From assembly GCA_964640435.1 (NCBI GenBank), contig CAZXFJ010000028.1, positions 1 through 12,563 of the forward strand: a stretch of DNA of 12,563 nt, read 5' to 3'. This document shows, piece by piece, positions 1 through 7,078 of this stretch (its first letter is position 1; each line of letters begins with the position of its first letter). Under the pieces are notes generated by a model that worked only from the letters and a program-made list of their open reading frames with translations, had not been told where the DNA came from and ran no database searches. The position numbers and the translations under genes are program-made. The DNA is from GWA1-39-11 sp964640435. Lineage in GTDB: Bacteria; Patescibacteriota; Microgenomatia; Levybacterales; GWA1-39-11.

Positions 1-609
1 GGGCATTTTTTTGAGAAGAATGATGGCAGCAACAAAAGACAAGGTTATTGAAAGCGGAATTGACAAATATGCATACGTTTTTAAGCCTAATAATATGAAT
101 ACTATTGCAAGAAATAATTTACTAAATGATTCTGTAAAAATAACTATTGCAGCTTTTTCAAATGCAAAATGCCCTTGGAATGAACCACGACTAATAGCTG
201 TGAAAGTTCCAAAAATTATTGCAGGGAATATAGATAAAAATAAAAGATTATTACTTGTGTGGAAAATTCCCCCCAAAATTGGCGTTGCAACAATCCATCC
301 GATGCAAATAAAGAATGAAATATATAAGCTTTTTCTCATAAAAAAGCCCACAAATCCTCTTGCTACTGCTGGACCCCTACGGGAATATAAGTAAGCAGTT
401 CTGTTATTTGCCGCGGATGCAAGACTATTAAGAAAAATCATTATGACTAACCATAATGTGCTTGCAAGAGTAAGAATGCTAAATTGCTCAAATGATAAAA
501 CTCTTCCTAAAATTGCATTAAAAAGGAAGTTGAATAGGTTAGTGATCATTAGGATAGCAATGAGCAATCCACCACCCGTAACTAAGTTATTTTTAAACTT
601 TAATTTCAT
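1..609 (-). CDS. Polysaccharide flippase (Wzx/RfbX-like), N-terminal part, cut by window edge
   Basis: This minus-strand frame opens with ATG at 609-607 and stays open for 203 codons to base 1, so the gene is partial and its C-terminus is outside the window. The translation is strongly hydrophobic, with membrane segments near residues 10-35, 45-65, 95-115, 122-140, 155-175 and 180-200. It matches the layout of oligosaccharide flippases of the MATE/MOP superfamily: an early LGR-x-L-x-x-EQF-type loop (GRVLSFEQF, residues 35-43), then RGSFQG (141-146) followed by a segment around FTESFSKLF (158-166). Such proteins move lipid-linked glycans across the cytoplasmic membrane. The gene lies 16 bases downstream of the glycosyltransferase at 626-2221, so it is probably cotranscribed with it. 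No Shine-Dalgarno sequence precedes the ATG. The family assignment is from recognised sequence style; the transported substrate cannot be read. Confidence 0.82.
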   Translation of the reverse strand, partial: MKLKFKNNLVTGGGLLIAILMITNLFNFLFNAILGRVLSFEQFSILTLASTLWLVIMIFLNSLASAANNRTAYLYSRRGPAVARGFVGFFMRKSLYISFFICIGWIVATPILGGIFHTSNNLLFLSIFPAIIFGTFTAISRGSFQGHFAFEKAAIVIFTESFSKLFLAIVFILLGLKTYAYLSIPLSITLSFVAAIILLKKMP

Positions 610-625
610 TAGTTATAAATAAGAC

Positions 626-2221
626 CTATGAGGTAACAAATTTTGAAAAGTTGTGTGCTGGTTTTTCTTCAAAATTTTCAAGTTTTTTAAATTCATAATT
701 CTTTTCCTCTGCAATATTGGATATTGCAGGATTTAAATGTAATCCATGTTTTGTTTTAGACCAATGATGTGGGGCGACAATAAGCTTGTATATAGAGACG
801 TATGCAGCAGCACTCATCATCAGCCAATATATAGGAACAAAAAATACATATTTAATAAGCTCGTATTGTTCTCGTTTTGCGCAACCTATCATGTAGTAGT
901 AAAGATATAGAAAGTTTCCAAAGACAAGAGAGAAGAGTCCCATATAGAATACTGCAGGAGGAAAGAATGATTCAATTTGGGTTCCAATTTGCGCACGAAA
1001 AATAAAATAAGTAATTGTTAGTATCCACATGATTGGGTTAATTAACATTGATGCGACTTTTCCTCCAACAATAAGTTGAAATGTTATTACATGTGGTTCC
1101 TTCCAGTGTTGAACTAATTCATGGGGCCTTCTCATATGAACTAGATATGTTTGAATATATCCTTTAACCCACCGAGTTCTTTGCCAAAACCAATTCATCA
1201 TTTCACTGTTCGCTTCCTCATAAGTTGTTGAATTTACTATTGCGGTTCTATAGCCTTTTTTAACAAGTCTCATTCCAAGATCGCAATCTTCTGTAACATT
1301 GAATGCATCCCATCCTTGAAGATCATGAATGTCTTTTAGTCTAAAATGATTTGATGTTCCTCCAAGCGGAATGGGAGCGTGAATAGATTGAAGCCCAGTT
1401 AATACTAAATCAAACCAGAGAGAGTATTCCGCACTAAAAATTCTCGTAAGAATGTTTTGATGAGGATTATAGAAATTTAATTTTGCTTGAATACACTTTG
1501 TTTTATTGCCGGCCTTTTGAAAACCTAATAATACTTTTTTAAGTTGATCAGTTTCTGGTACATCTTCGGCATCATATACAACCACATACTCACCGGTAGA
1601 ACGCGTAATTCCATAATTTAGTGCTTTTGGTTTAGTTTTTGGTAGAGAGTGGGGTACAACAACAACTTCAAAATAAGAAGGCAAAACTGTAGATTTTGCT
1701 TTATTAATAGTTTCTTGATCATCTTCTTCAAGAAGAAGCATTACCTGAAGCTTATCTTTTGGATAGTCCAAGTCGTTTAAGCCATTAATAAATTGAGGAA
1801 GAATGTCCCATTCCTTATATAGTGGACACAAGATTGTATATTTTGGTAAAAGATTATCGTTAAGTCTTTCGATTTCTTCTGGAGTAATTTCAATCTCTGG
1901 TGATTTTGAGAAACTTCTTAAAATAAGAAAAAGATTGAAAAGAAGGTCTGCAAAGTAAACAAGTGTAAGAACAGCAATAAGAGATACAAAGGTTAATTTC
2001 CAATTTATGAAAAACCCTAAGCCTAGGCCAATAGTAATGAATAGAATAGCGATTTTTTGTATACCAGACAACCTAAAAAAAGCCTGCTCCGCATGAGTAA
2101 GGCTTGAGTGGTGAACGTATTCTTTGTTTTTGTGATGGAATCCCTTTCCTTTTTGTACTTCTTCTGCTTCTGTGAATGGGATAACCGGATCACTCGAAAA
2201 AAATGTGTTAATTAGGCTCAT
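626..2221 (-). CDS. Processive family 2 glycosyltransferase, XagB-like
   Basis: A membrane GT2 enzyme of the cellulose/hyaluronan-synthase type, probably polymerising a surface polysaccharide from nucleotide sugars at the cytoplasmic face. Numbering from ATG at 2221 gives 531 residues. Two membrane segments lie near 54-102. Next come the GT-A motifs: EEDD (165-168), YDAED (216-220), the acceptor-site TED (310-312) and QRTRW (347-351), which is the QxxRW signature of processive synthases. C-terminal membrane segments lie near 387-410, 422-447 and 457-482, followed by W-x-KT-x-HG at 487-493. GGTSNHF, STTYEEANS and KGYIQTYLVHMR resemble XagB-type adhesin-polysaccharide synthases. No PilZ domain is visible. 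The frame extends upstream to a TTG at 2335, but that extension contains a near-consensus promoter (2253-2281), so I chose ATG 2221. The TTG start, 5 bases after an extended -10, remains possible and would give 569 residues. The flippase follows directly. The sugar specificity is unknown. Confidence 0.9.
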   Translation of the reverse strand: MSLINTFFSSDPVIPFTEAEEVQKGKGFHHKNKEYVHHSSLTHAEQAFFRLSGIQKIAILFITIGLGLGFFINWKLTFVSLIAVLTLVYFADLLFNLFLILRSFSKSPEIEITPEEIERLNDNLLPKYTILCPLYKEWDILPQFINGLNDLDYPKDKLQVMLLLEEDDQETINKAKSTVLPSYFEVVVVPHSLPKTKPKALNYGITRSTGEYVVVYDAEDVPETDQLKKVLLGFQKAGNKTKCIQAKLNFYNPHQNILTRIFSAEYSLWFDLVLTGLQSIHAPIPLGGTSNHFRLKDIHDLQGWDAFNVTEDCDLGMRLVKKGYRTAIVNSTTYEEANSEMMNWFWQRTRWVKGYIQTYLVHMRRPHELVQHWKEPHVITFQLIVGGKVASMLINPIMWILTITYFIFRAQIGTQIESFFPPAVFYMGLFSLVFGNFLYLYYYMIGCAKREQYELIKYVFFVPIYWLMMSAAAYVSIYKLIVAPHHWSKTKHGLHLNPAISNIAEEKNYEFKKLENFEEKPAHNFSKFVTS

Positions 2222-2252
2222 AAATTCGCAAGGAAAATGCGGGTAAGTCGCT

Positions 2253-2281
2253 ATTATAGCTTTAAATTGGTAATTTGACAA
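2253..2281 (-). promoter_or_regulatory. Sigma-70-type promoter of the minus-strand glycosyltransferase operon
   Basis: On the minus strand TTGTCA (2281-2276) is followed by a 17-base spacer and TATAAT (2258-2253). This is nearly the full consensus at optimal spacing. Transcription would begin near 2246 and give a leader of about 25 bases before ATG 2221, with no Shine-Dalgarno sequence. It lies inside the longest possible reading frame and argues that the protein begins at 2221. Confidence 0.7.
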
Positions 2282-2340
2282 TAAATCCGTGTAAGAAATT
2301 AATAAGAAGAAATAATGAAAATTGTTAAGTAGCAATAAAA

Positions 2341-2349
2341 ATTATAACA
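2341..2349 (-). promoter_or_regulatory. Extended -10 element upstream of the glycosyltransferase
   Basis: On the minus strand TG-T-TATAAT (2349-2341) is a perfect extended -10, without a convincing -35. It ends five bases before a TTG (2335-2333) that is in frame with the glycosyltransferase. It could be a second, upstream promoter, or it could make a leaderless TTG-started form of the protein. Confidence 0.4.
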
Positions 2350-2434
2350 CTTTTTAGCAATTCATGGTAGAATATCCTATATAATTTCCTGAAAATTCCG
2401 TTTTTATTGTACTCACAATCCATTCTGTTATTTC

Positions 2435-2440
2435 TATAAG
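2435..2440 (+). promoter_or_regulatory. Possible -10 element of the plus-strand glycosyltransferase operon
   Basis: TATAAG ends six bases before ATG 2447, the spacing expected for a leaderless transcript. No good -35 lies at 16-18 bases; TTGTAC at 2407-2412 is too far away. A perfect TATAAT at 2380-2385 is an alternative -10 with a leader of about 55 bases, but its -35 is also weak. Confidence 0.35.
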
Positions 2441-2446
2441 TTATTT

Positions 2447-3817
2447 ATGAAGACACTTTTATATGTTTTGTTGTTCTTTTTTATTGGCTTAGTTGCCGCT
2501 TTTTTTTCCTGGCAAACTTCTAATTATGTTTGGTTAGCACTTGTCGTTTCTGCTTTCTTATTTATTCACTCGTCTTTTACACTTTTCTGGATGTTATATG
2601 CTTGGGAAAATCCAGATAATTCGGAAAGACATAAATCACCCAAAGTTTTTGAACCACCAAGTATATCATTCACTGCGCTAATTCCAGCAAGACATGAATC
2701 AAGAGTTATAGAAGATACTATAAATGCTGTTGCAAATATCAATTATCCAGAGGATTTAAAAGAAACATTGATTTTATGCCGTGAGGATGATCTCTCAACG
2801 ATTCAAATTGTTCGAACGTGTATTCAAAGAATTGGTAGAGCAAACGTGAAGTTATTTACATTTGATAGCCCATTAATTAATAAACCATCAGCGCTGAATC
2901 ATGGATTAATTGGCGCAAAAAAGGATGTAGTAGTAATTTTTGACGCAGAAGATAATCCACACAAAGACATTTATAATATCGCAAATACAATAATGCTTCG
3001 TGATAAGTCGGATGTATTGCAATCCGGAGTCCAGCTCATGAATTTTAGATCTCATTGGTTTTCGCCAATGAATGTACTTGAATATTTTTTCTGGTTTAAG
3101 TCAGGAATGTTTTTTTTCAATAGAATAGGAAAAGCTTTCTCTTTGGCGGGTAATACAGTTTTTATCAAAAAGAATTTACTACATGTAATTGGAGGGTGGG
3201 ATGAAAATAAACTCACGGAGGACGCTGATATCTCGCCTAAATTATTATCTGTGGGCGCTAAGTTTTCGGTAGTATATGATGAAGCCCATACGACTCATGA
3301 AGAGACACCAAGAGATATTGGGAGTTTTATTAAACAAAGAACACGTTGGAATCAGGGATTTTTGCAGGTTGTGTTGTGTGGAGTTTGGAAAAAAGCACCT
3401 ACCCTTAAACAGAGGCTAACATTCCTATATATATACTTATCGCCTCAAGTTCAGACTTTGCTTATTTTATACATCCCATTTGCTTTATGGGTTGGACTAA
3501 CACAAAAGCTTCCCATTATATTTTCGATATTTACATTCTTACCATTCTTTTTATTACTGCTGCAGTTGGTTACTTATATTTTGGGCTTATATATATTTAT
3601 CAAGGATTATAGGCTGAAGGGTTTCTATATAACTGCATTTTTTATGCTTTTGACATTTATTCCCTACCAAATAATTTTAACCATTTCGTCTGTTAGATCA
3701 TTGATAAGATCTATTGTTGGAAGTGAGAGTTGGGAAAAAACTGCTCATTTTAATGATCATAGAGTAGAGCAAGAACCAATTAGGCTGGAGCAATTTCAAG
3801 TCCATGAGTTTAATTAA
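2447..3817 (+). CDS. Second QxxRW-type family 2 membrane glycosyltransferase
   Basis: A 456-residue integral-membrane GT2 enzyme of the same architecture as the divergent glycosyltransferase at 626-2221, but distant in sequence. Two N-terminal membrane segments (about 4-22 and 27-50) precede the catalytic domain. Visible motifs are IPARHESRVIEDT (79-91), REDD (112-115), FDAED (165-169), TEDAD (257-261) and QRTRW (297-301). C-terminal membrane segments lie near 328-350, 355-385 and 392-415, followed by WEKTAH (429-434), comparable to the W-x-KT-x-H of the other enzyme. All expected catalytic residues are present, so it should transfer nucleotide sugars to a growing glycan. Whether it is truly processive is inferred from QxxRW. 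Its stop overlaps the next gene by 14 bases, which implies cotranscription and coupled translation. The ATG at 2447 directly precedes the first hydrophobic segment. Confidence 0.9.
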   Translation: MKTLLYVLLFFFIGLVAAFFSWQTSNYVWLALVVSAFLFIHSSFTLFWMLYAWENPDNSERHKSPKVFEPPSISFTALIPARHESRVIEDTINAVANINYPEDLKETLILCREDDLSTIQIVRTCIQRIGRANVKLFTFDSPLINKPSALNHGLIGAKKDVVVIFDAEDNPHKDIYNIANTIMLRDKSDVLQSGVQLMNFRSHWFSPMNVLEYFFWFKSGMFFFNRIGKAFSLAGNTVFIKKNLLHVIGGWDENKLTEDADISPKLLSVGAKFSVVYDEAHTTHEETPRDIGSFIKQRTRWNQGFLQVVLCGVWKKAPTLKQRLTFLYIYLSPQVQTLLILYIPFALWVGLTQKLPIIFSIFTFLPFFLLLLQLVTYILGLYIFIKDYRLKGFYITAFFMLLTFIPYQIILTISSVRSLIRSIVGSESWEKTAHFNDHRVEQEPIRLEQFQVHEFN

Positions 3818-6416
3818 TTACTTAAAAAAGAATACTTGGATTTTTATATTAATCGCATTATTAATTGTTGCGGGGGTTTCTCATGCATACAATATGTTTA
3901 ATTATCCATATTACGAAAATGATGAAGGTGCCTATATGTCTCAAGCATGGGCGATTGTAAAACTTGGTAAGTTGTCGCCATATACCTATTGGTATGATCA
4001 TGCTCCAGCTGGTTGGATTTTAATCTCTGCCTGGGGCAAGATTGTAGGCTTTTTTACGTTTGGTGTTTCAGTAAACTCGGGAAGAGTATTAATGTTAGTT
4101 ATCCACCTTTTTACTGCAGGGCTGTTATTCTATGTAGCTAATAAATTGAGCAAAACTTATCTAGCTGGAATAATAGCCGTAATAATTTTTTCACTATCTC
4201 CCTTAGCTATCTATTTTCAAAGAAGAGTTTTACTTGACAATATTATGATCTTTTGGATTTTCTTATCCTTAGCTCTTCTCCTTGTTGATAAGTTAAAGCT
4301 TAGGCATATAATTTTGAGTTCCATTGCGTTCGCAATATCGGTTCTTACTAAAGAGAATGCTATTTTTTTTCTTCCTGCATTTCTTTATGTTCTTTACGTT
4401 AATACTCATAAATATCATAAATTACTTGCAATTACAAAGTGGTTAGTAATATCAGGTATAGTAATATCTTTATATTTCCTTTATGCATTATTAAAGAATG
4501 AATTTTTCCCTGTAGGCTTTATGGGTGATAGTACTCCGCATGTAAGTTTAATAACAACAATGAGGGAGCAACTTGGAAGAGGTAGCGGTTCATTGTTTTG
4601 GAATCAACAAAGCGATTTTTATGTAAATTTTAATGAATGGATAAAAAAAGACTATTACGTTTTGCTAATAGGTATAGTCTCCACAGCGATAAATATTGCG
4701 ATTTGTCTTAAAAAACCTTCATATAGAATCGCAATTTTATTTCTTATGATGATGTGGGTCTTTTTAATAAGAGGTGGACTTGTTATTGATTTTTATATCA
4801 TACCATTGGTTCCTTTAATGGCTCTTAATATTGGATTAACAATTGATTTCTTTTTAAGATTTTTTTCATTCAAAAATAAATATACATACAATTTTATGTC
4901 TCTTCTAGCGATAGTTGCGATTTCTGGCTTATTTTTACTTTATTCAAAAGGTCAATATACACAAAACGAAACAAAGCCTCAGGTAGATGCACTTAAATGG
5001 ATGTTCAATAATATACCTAAAGACAGTGTAGTGGCAGTTGACGCCTTTGCAGAAGTTGATTACAGAGAGAAAGGGTATAAAAATGCTATATGGTTTTGGA
5101 AAATCTGGGATGATCCGGAAGAGCAAAAGAAGTTTGATAATAGTTGGCAAAATATCGATTATGTCTTTCTTACTCATGAAATGCTCAAGCAAATACCATT
5201 GAGAACCGATAGGCCTGATATTTTGAGAGAGGCAATATTAGGATCAAGTAGCCTCAAATTTTTTGGTCCTGAAAATAAGGGTACACTTGTAAGTGTTCCC
5301 GATTTTAGATCAACAAATGGTGATTGGGCAGCAATATACAAGTTGAAGCAAAAAAATAAATTAACTCTTGATAAATCTGGTGATTATTATGATCAGAACT
5401 TCATTGTGAGTTATGGTCAAGTTGTTGACCCTGCTAAAGATACGACAACTTCTGAAGGTCAATCATATGCAATGTTAAAAGCTGTAATGCAGAATGAGAA
5501 GACAAGATTTGAGGGCGTTTGGTCTTGGACAAGAGATCATTTACAGTACAGAAAAAATGACAAGCTATTTTCTTGGTTGTGGGGTAAGGAGAACGGAAAA
5601 GAGCAGGTTTTAGACTCAGGACATGCAGCTGACGCAGACCAGGATATAGCGCTCTCACTGATTTTTGCAGGTAGAAGATGGGATGAGCCAAAATACACAG
5701 CGGAAGCAAAGAAAATATTAAGTGATCTTTGGAAAACCTCAGTTGTAAATATAGGTGGTAGGTACTATATGTATGCAGGATCCGGCTTTGAACATCCCAC
5801 TGGGTATGTTATTAATCCATCATATTTATCACCTGCACATTACAGAATATTTGCTCAGATAGATAATAATCATCCATGGGTAAAATTAGCAGATGATTCA
5901 TATTACCTATTAAACAGAATAAGTGATAAAAGCGGTAATACATCAAAACTTCCTAGTAACTGGATTTTTGTAAGCAAATCAGGAGAAATATCGAGTGCAA
6001 AATTATATGTTGGGCAAGATGCAGACAAGTATGGATTTGATGCCTTCAGAACTTTTTGGAGAGTAGCACTTGATTATCAATGGTTTAAATCTGAGAAGGC
6101 ATTTGAGTATTTAAGTAAATCTAGTAAGTTTTTCAGGGATGAATGGAATAAGAATAAATACTTCAAAGCCGTTTACCTTCAAAATGGTCAACCAGATGTA
6201 AGTTATGAAAGCTTAGCAAATAGCGCCGGAGCATTATCAGTATTGTATATAACTAATTCTGATTTGGCAAAAGAGGTTTACGAGAAAGTATTTAATTCAA
6301 AATTTAATCTAGAGCAAGGTTATTGGGGAGAAAAAAACAACTACTATGATCAAAATTGGGCTTGGTTTGTTACCGCTCTATATACAAACAGTTTACCTAA
6401 TTTAATAGAAAATTAA
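3804..6416 (+). CDS. GT-C (PMT/ArnT-like) glycosyltransferase fused to a GH8 glycoside hydrolase
   Basis: An 870-residue two-part protein. Residues 1-385 are a polytopic GT-C module of the type that uses lipid-phosphate-linked sugars. It has an acidic first-loop motif NDEGAY (39-44), a second conserved loop QRRVLLDN (139-146), LTKEN (181-185) and about 10-12 hydrophobic segments. Residues 390-520 form a soluble linker typical of the end of such transferases. Residues about 525-865 match glycoside hydrolase family 8 (endoglucanase CelA/BcsZ type). They contain TTSEGQSYAM (548-557, general-acid Glu551), ADADQDIAL (609-617), NPSYLSPAHYR (671-681), YGFDAFR (743-749, likely base Asp746) and a closing YYDQNWAWF (847-855). 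The active-site positions look intact. Topology should place the hydrolase outside the cytoplasmic membrane. The gene overlaps the upstream GT2 gene and has no clear ribosome-binding site. The role is inferred as modifying and trimming the glycan made by the neighbouring synthases. Confidence 0.88.
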   Translation: MSLINYLKKNTWIFILIALLIVAGVSHAYNMFNYPYYENDEGAYMSQAWAIVKLGKLSPYTYWYDHAPAGWILISAWGKIVGFFTFGVSVNSGRVLMLVIHLFTAGLLFYVANKLSKTYLAGIIAVIIFSLSPLAIYFQRRVLLDNIMIFWIFLSLALLLVDKLKLRHIILSSIAFAISVLTKENAIFFLPAFLYVLYVNTHKYHKLLAITKWLVISGIVISLYFLYALLKNEFFPVGFMGDSTPHVSLITTMREQLGRGSGSLFWNQQSDFYVNFNEWIKKDYYVLLIGIVSTAINIAICLKKPSYRIAILFLMMMWVFLIRGGLVIDFYIIPLVPLMALNIGLTIDFFLRFFSFKNKYTYNFMSLLAIVAISGLFLLYSKGQYTQNETKPQVDALKWMFNNIPKDSVVAVDAFAEVDYREKGYKNAIWFWKIWDDPEEQKKFDNSWQNIDYVFLTHEMLKQIPLRTDRPDILREAILGSSSLKFFGPENKGTLVSVPDFRSTNGDWAAIYKLKQKNKLTLDKSGDYYDQNFIVSYGQVVDPAKDTTTSEGQSYAMLKAVMQNEKTRFEGVWSWTRDHLQYRKNDKLFSWLWGKENGKEQVLDSGHAADADQDIALSLIFAGRRWDEPKYTAEAKKILSDLWKTSVVNIGGRYYMYAGSGFEHPTGYVINPSYLSPAHYRIFAQIDNNHPWVKLADDSYYLLNRISDKSGNTSKLPSNWIFVSKSGEISSAKLYVGQDADKYGFDAFRTFWRVALDYQWFKSEKAFEYLSKSSKFFRDEWNKNKYFKAVYLQNGQPDVSYESLANSAGALSVLYITNSDLAKEVYEKVFNSKFNLEQGYWGEKNNYYDQNWAWFVTALYTNSLPNLIEN

Positions 6417-6423
6417 GTAGATA

Positions 6424-6450
6424 TTGACTAAATTCTCAATCATATATAAG
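6424..6450 (+). promoter_or_regulatory. Promoter of the small lysine-rich membrane protein gene
   Basis: TTGACT (6424-6429) begins exactly 35 bases before ATG 6459. A TATAAG (6445-6450) lies 15 bases after it and ends eight bases before the ATG. The predicted start of transcription is within a base or two of the start codon, so the mRNA would be leaderless or nearly so. Confidence 0.45.
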
Positions 6451-6458
6451 CTATTTAT

Positions 6459-6674
6459 ATGAAGAGAAAAAAGAAATTACCAAAGAGAAAGAAAAGATCC
6501 ATATTTCCTCCTAATGCATATATCATTTTAATCCCAGCGTTTTTACTTGCTCTTGTTATTTATTTCTATCCAGCCTCAGGAACAAGTGTATTAGGTGCTT
6601 CAACTTCTGCAAATTCAGAAGGTTTCTTTCCTATGTTAATTTCACTAATAAGTAGTTTTTTCAGTAATTTTTAG
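6459..6674 (+). CDS. Small basic single-pass membrane protein with VLGAST motif
   Basis: A 71-residue protein that I do not recognise as a named family. It starts with a strongly basic stretch rich in Lys/Arg (residues 2-13). One membrane segment follows (about 19-38), then the motif VLGAST (44-49). The C-terminus is hydrophobic and amphipathic, with several Phe, Ile and Ser (56-71). The basic N-terminus predicts a cytoplasmic N-end and an outside C-end, or a signal sequence cleaved near the VLGAST motif. It is separated from the GT-C/GH8 gene by only 42 bases but has its own promoter-like sequence. The reading frame is short, but its composition and promoter make it credible. The function is unknown. 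Confidence 0.65.
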   Translation: MKRKKKLPKRKKRSIFPPNAYIILIPAFLLALVIYFYPASGTSVLGASTSANSEGFFPMLISLISSFFSNF

Positions 6675-6695
6675 TTAGGTATTAATTTTGACCCA

Positions 6696-6725
6696 TTGAC
6701 AAGCAATTCAATTTCTGTAAATAAT
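6696..6725 (+). promoter_or_regulatory. Promoter of the 63-residue membrane protein gene
   Basis: A perfect -35 TTGACA (6696-6701) begins exactly 35 bases before ATG 6731. A -10-like AATAAT (6720-6725) lies 18 bases downstream, just after TGTA. The predicted transcription start coincides with the A of the ATG, and no Shine-Dalgarno sequence exists. This is the clearest leaderless layout in the window. Confidence 0.55.
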
Positions 6726-6730
6726 TAATT

Positions 6731-6922
6731 ATGGCAAAAAAGAAAAAATCAGTAAGAAGAGCAACTTCAAAGAAAAGTGAATTAACATGGCACTTTTTTG
6801 TTCCAGGTGCAGTTGGAGGAGTAATTGCATATATTTTTGGAGCAAGTCTAATGCTTGCCCTAGAAGTTTTTGTAGTTGTAGTAGTAGCTACTTGGGTTAT
6901 TAAAAAGTACGGCCACAATTAA
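6731..6922 (+). CDS. Small basic membrane protein, unknown function
   Basis: A 63-residue protein. Residues 2-16 are Lys/Arg-rich (MAKKKKSVRR start). The rest is hydrophobic, with a glycine-containing segment (about 24-44, GAVGGVIAYIFGA) and a valine-rich segment (about 45-58), ending in KKYGHN. It could cross the membrane once or twice. I recognise no domain. It shares the layout of its neighbour at 6459-6674 (basic N-terminus, then a membrane segment), although the sequences are not clearly homologous. It has its own TTGACA-containing promoter and so is probably transcribed independently. The following 149 bases separate it from a convergent gene. Confidence 0.65.
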   Translation: MAKKKKSVRRATSKKSELTWHFFVPGAVGGVIAYIFGASLMLALEVFVVVVVATWVIKKYGHN

Positions 6923-6954
6923 TTCTTCACTTCCTCTTACAAAGATATTAAGCA

Positions 6955-6980
6955 AATTCTAAGACAGATTGTTTAGAATT
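6955..6980 (+). terminator. AT-rich hairpin, possible weak terminator
   Basis: AATTCTAA (6955-6962) and TTAGAATT (6973-6980) form a perfect 8-bp stem with a 10-base loop, followed by CTTTTA. It lies after the small membrane protein gene and before the convergent DUF4232-like gene, so a terminator is plausible. Only one G:C pair is present and the T-run is short, so the call is weak. Confidence 0.25.
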
Positions 6981-6985
6981 CTTTT

Positions 6986-7078
6986 ATGAATTCACTGCCT
7001 AAGAAAATATATAGAATATATGACCGAGTGCTTTCAAACTTTGCAAGAGTTACAGTAAATTTTATTAATAGCTATTGA
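6986..7078 (+). CDS. Possible 30-residue peptide ORF
   Basis: ATG at 6986 opens a 30-codon frame that ends with TGA at 7076-7078. The predicted peptide begins MNSLPKKIYRIYDRV and is cationic, with alternating hydrophobic residues. TAGAAT (6974-6979) ends six bases before the ATG, the same spacing seen at other starts in this window, but there is no good -35. The frame overlaps the last codons of the convergent gene at 7072-7617 by seven bases. It is short enough to be chance and is recorded only because of the promoter spacing. Confidence 0.2.
   Translation: MNSLPKKIYRIYDRVLSNFARVTVNFINSY

Noticed and set aside
11..394. Plus-strand open frame of 127 codons at the left edge
   Set aside because: It is the mirror of the flippase gene on the minus strand. 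Its product is Lys/Asn/Ile-rich with no domain, while the minus strand gives a clear membrane transporter.
4944..5709. Two minus-strand open frames inside the GT-C/GH8 gene (4944-5192 and 5434-5709)
   Set aside because: They lie opposite conserved coding sequence, including the GH8 active-site region, and their products show no recognisable features.
6682..6918. Minus-strand frame of 78 codons opposite the 63-residue membrane protein
   Set aside because: The plus frame has a -35 at the exact distance and a sensible basic-plus-membrane product. The minus frame has low-complexity Thr and Phe runs that mirror it.
7067..7076. Palindrome AATAGCTATT as a terminator between convergent genes
   Set aside because: It has no loop, is AT-rich and lacks a following T-run.
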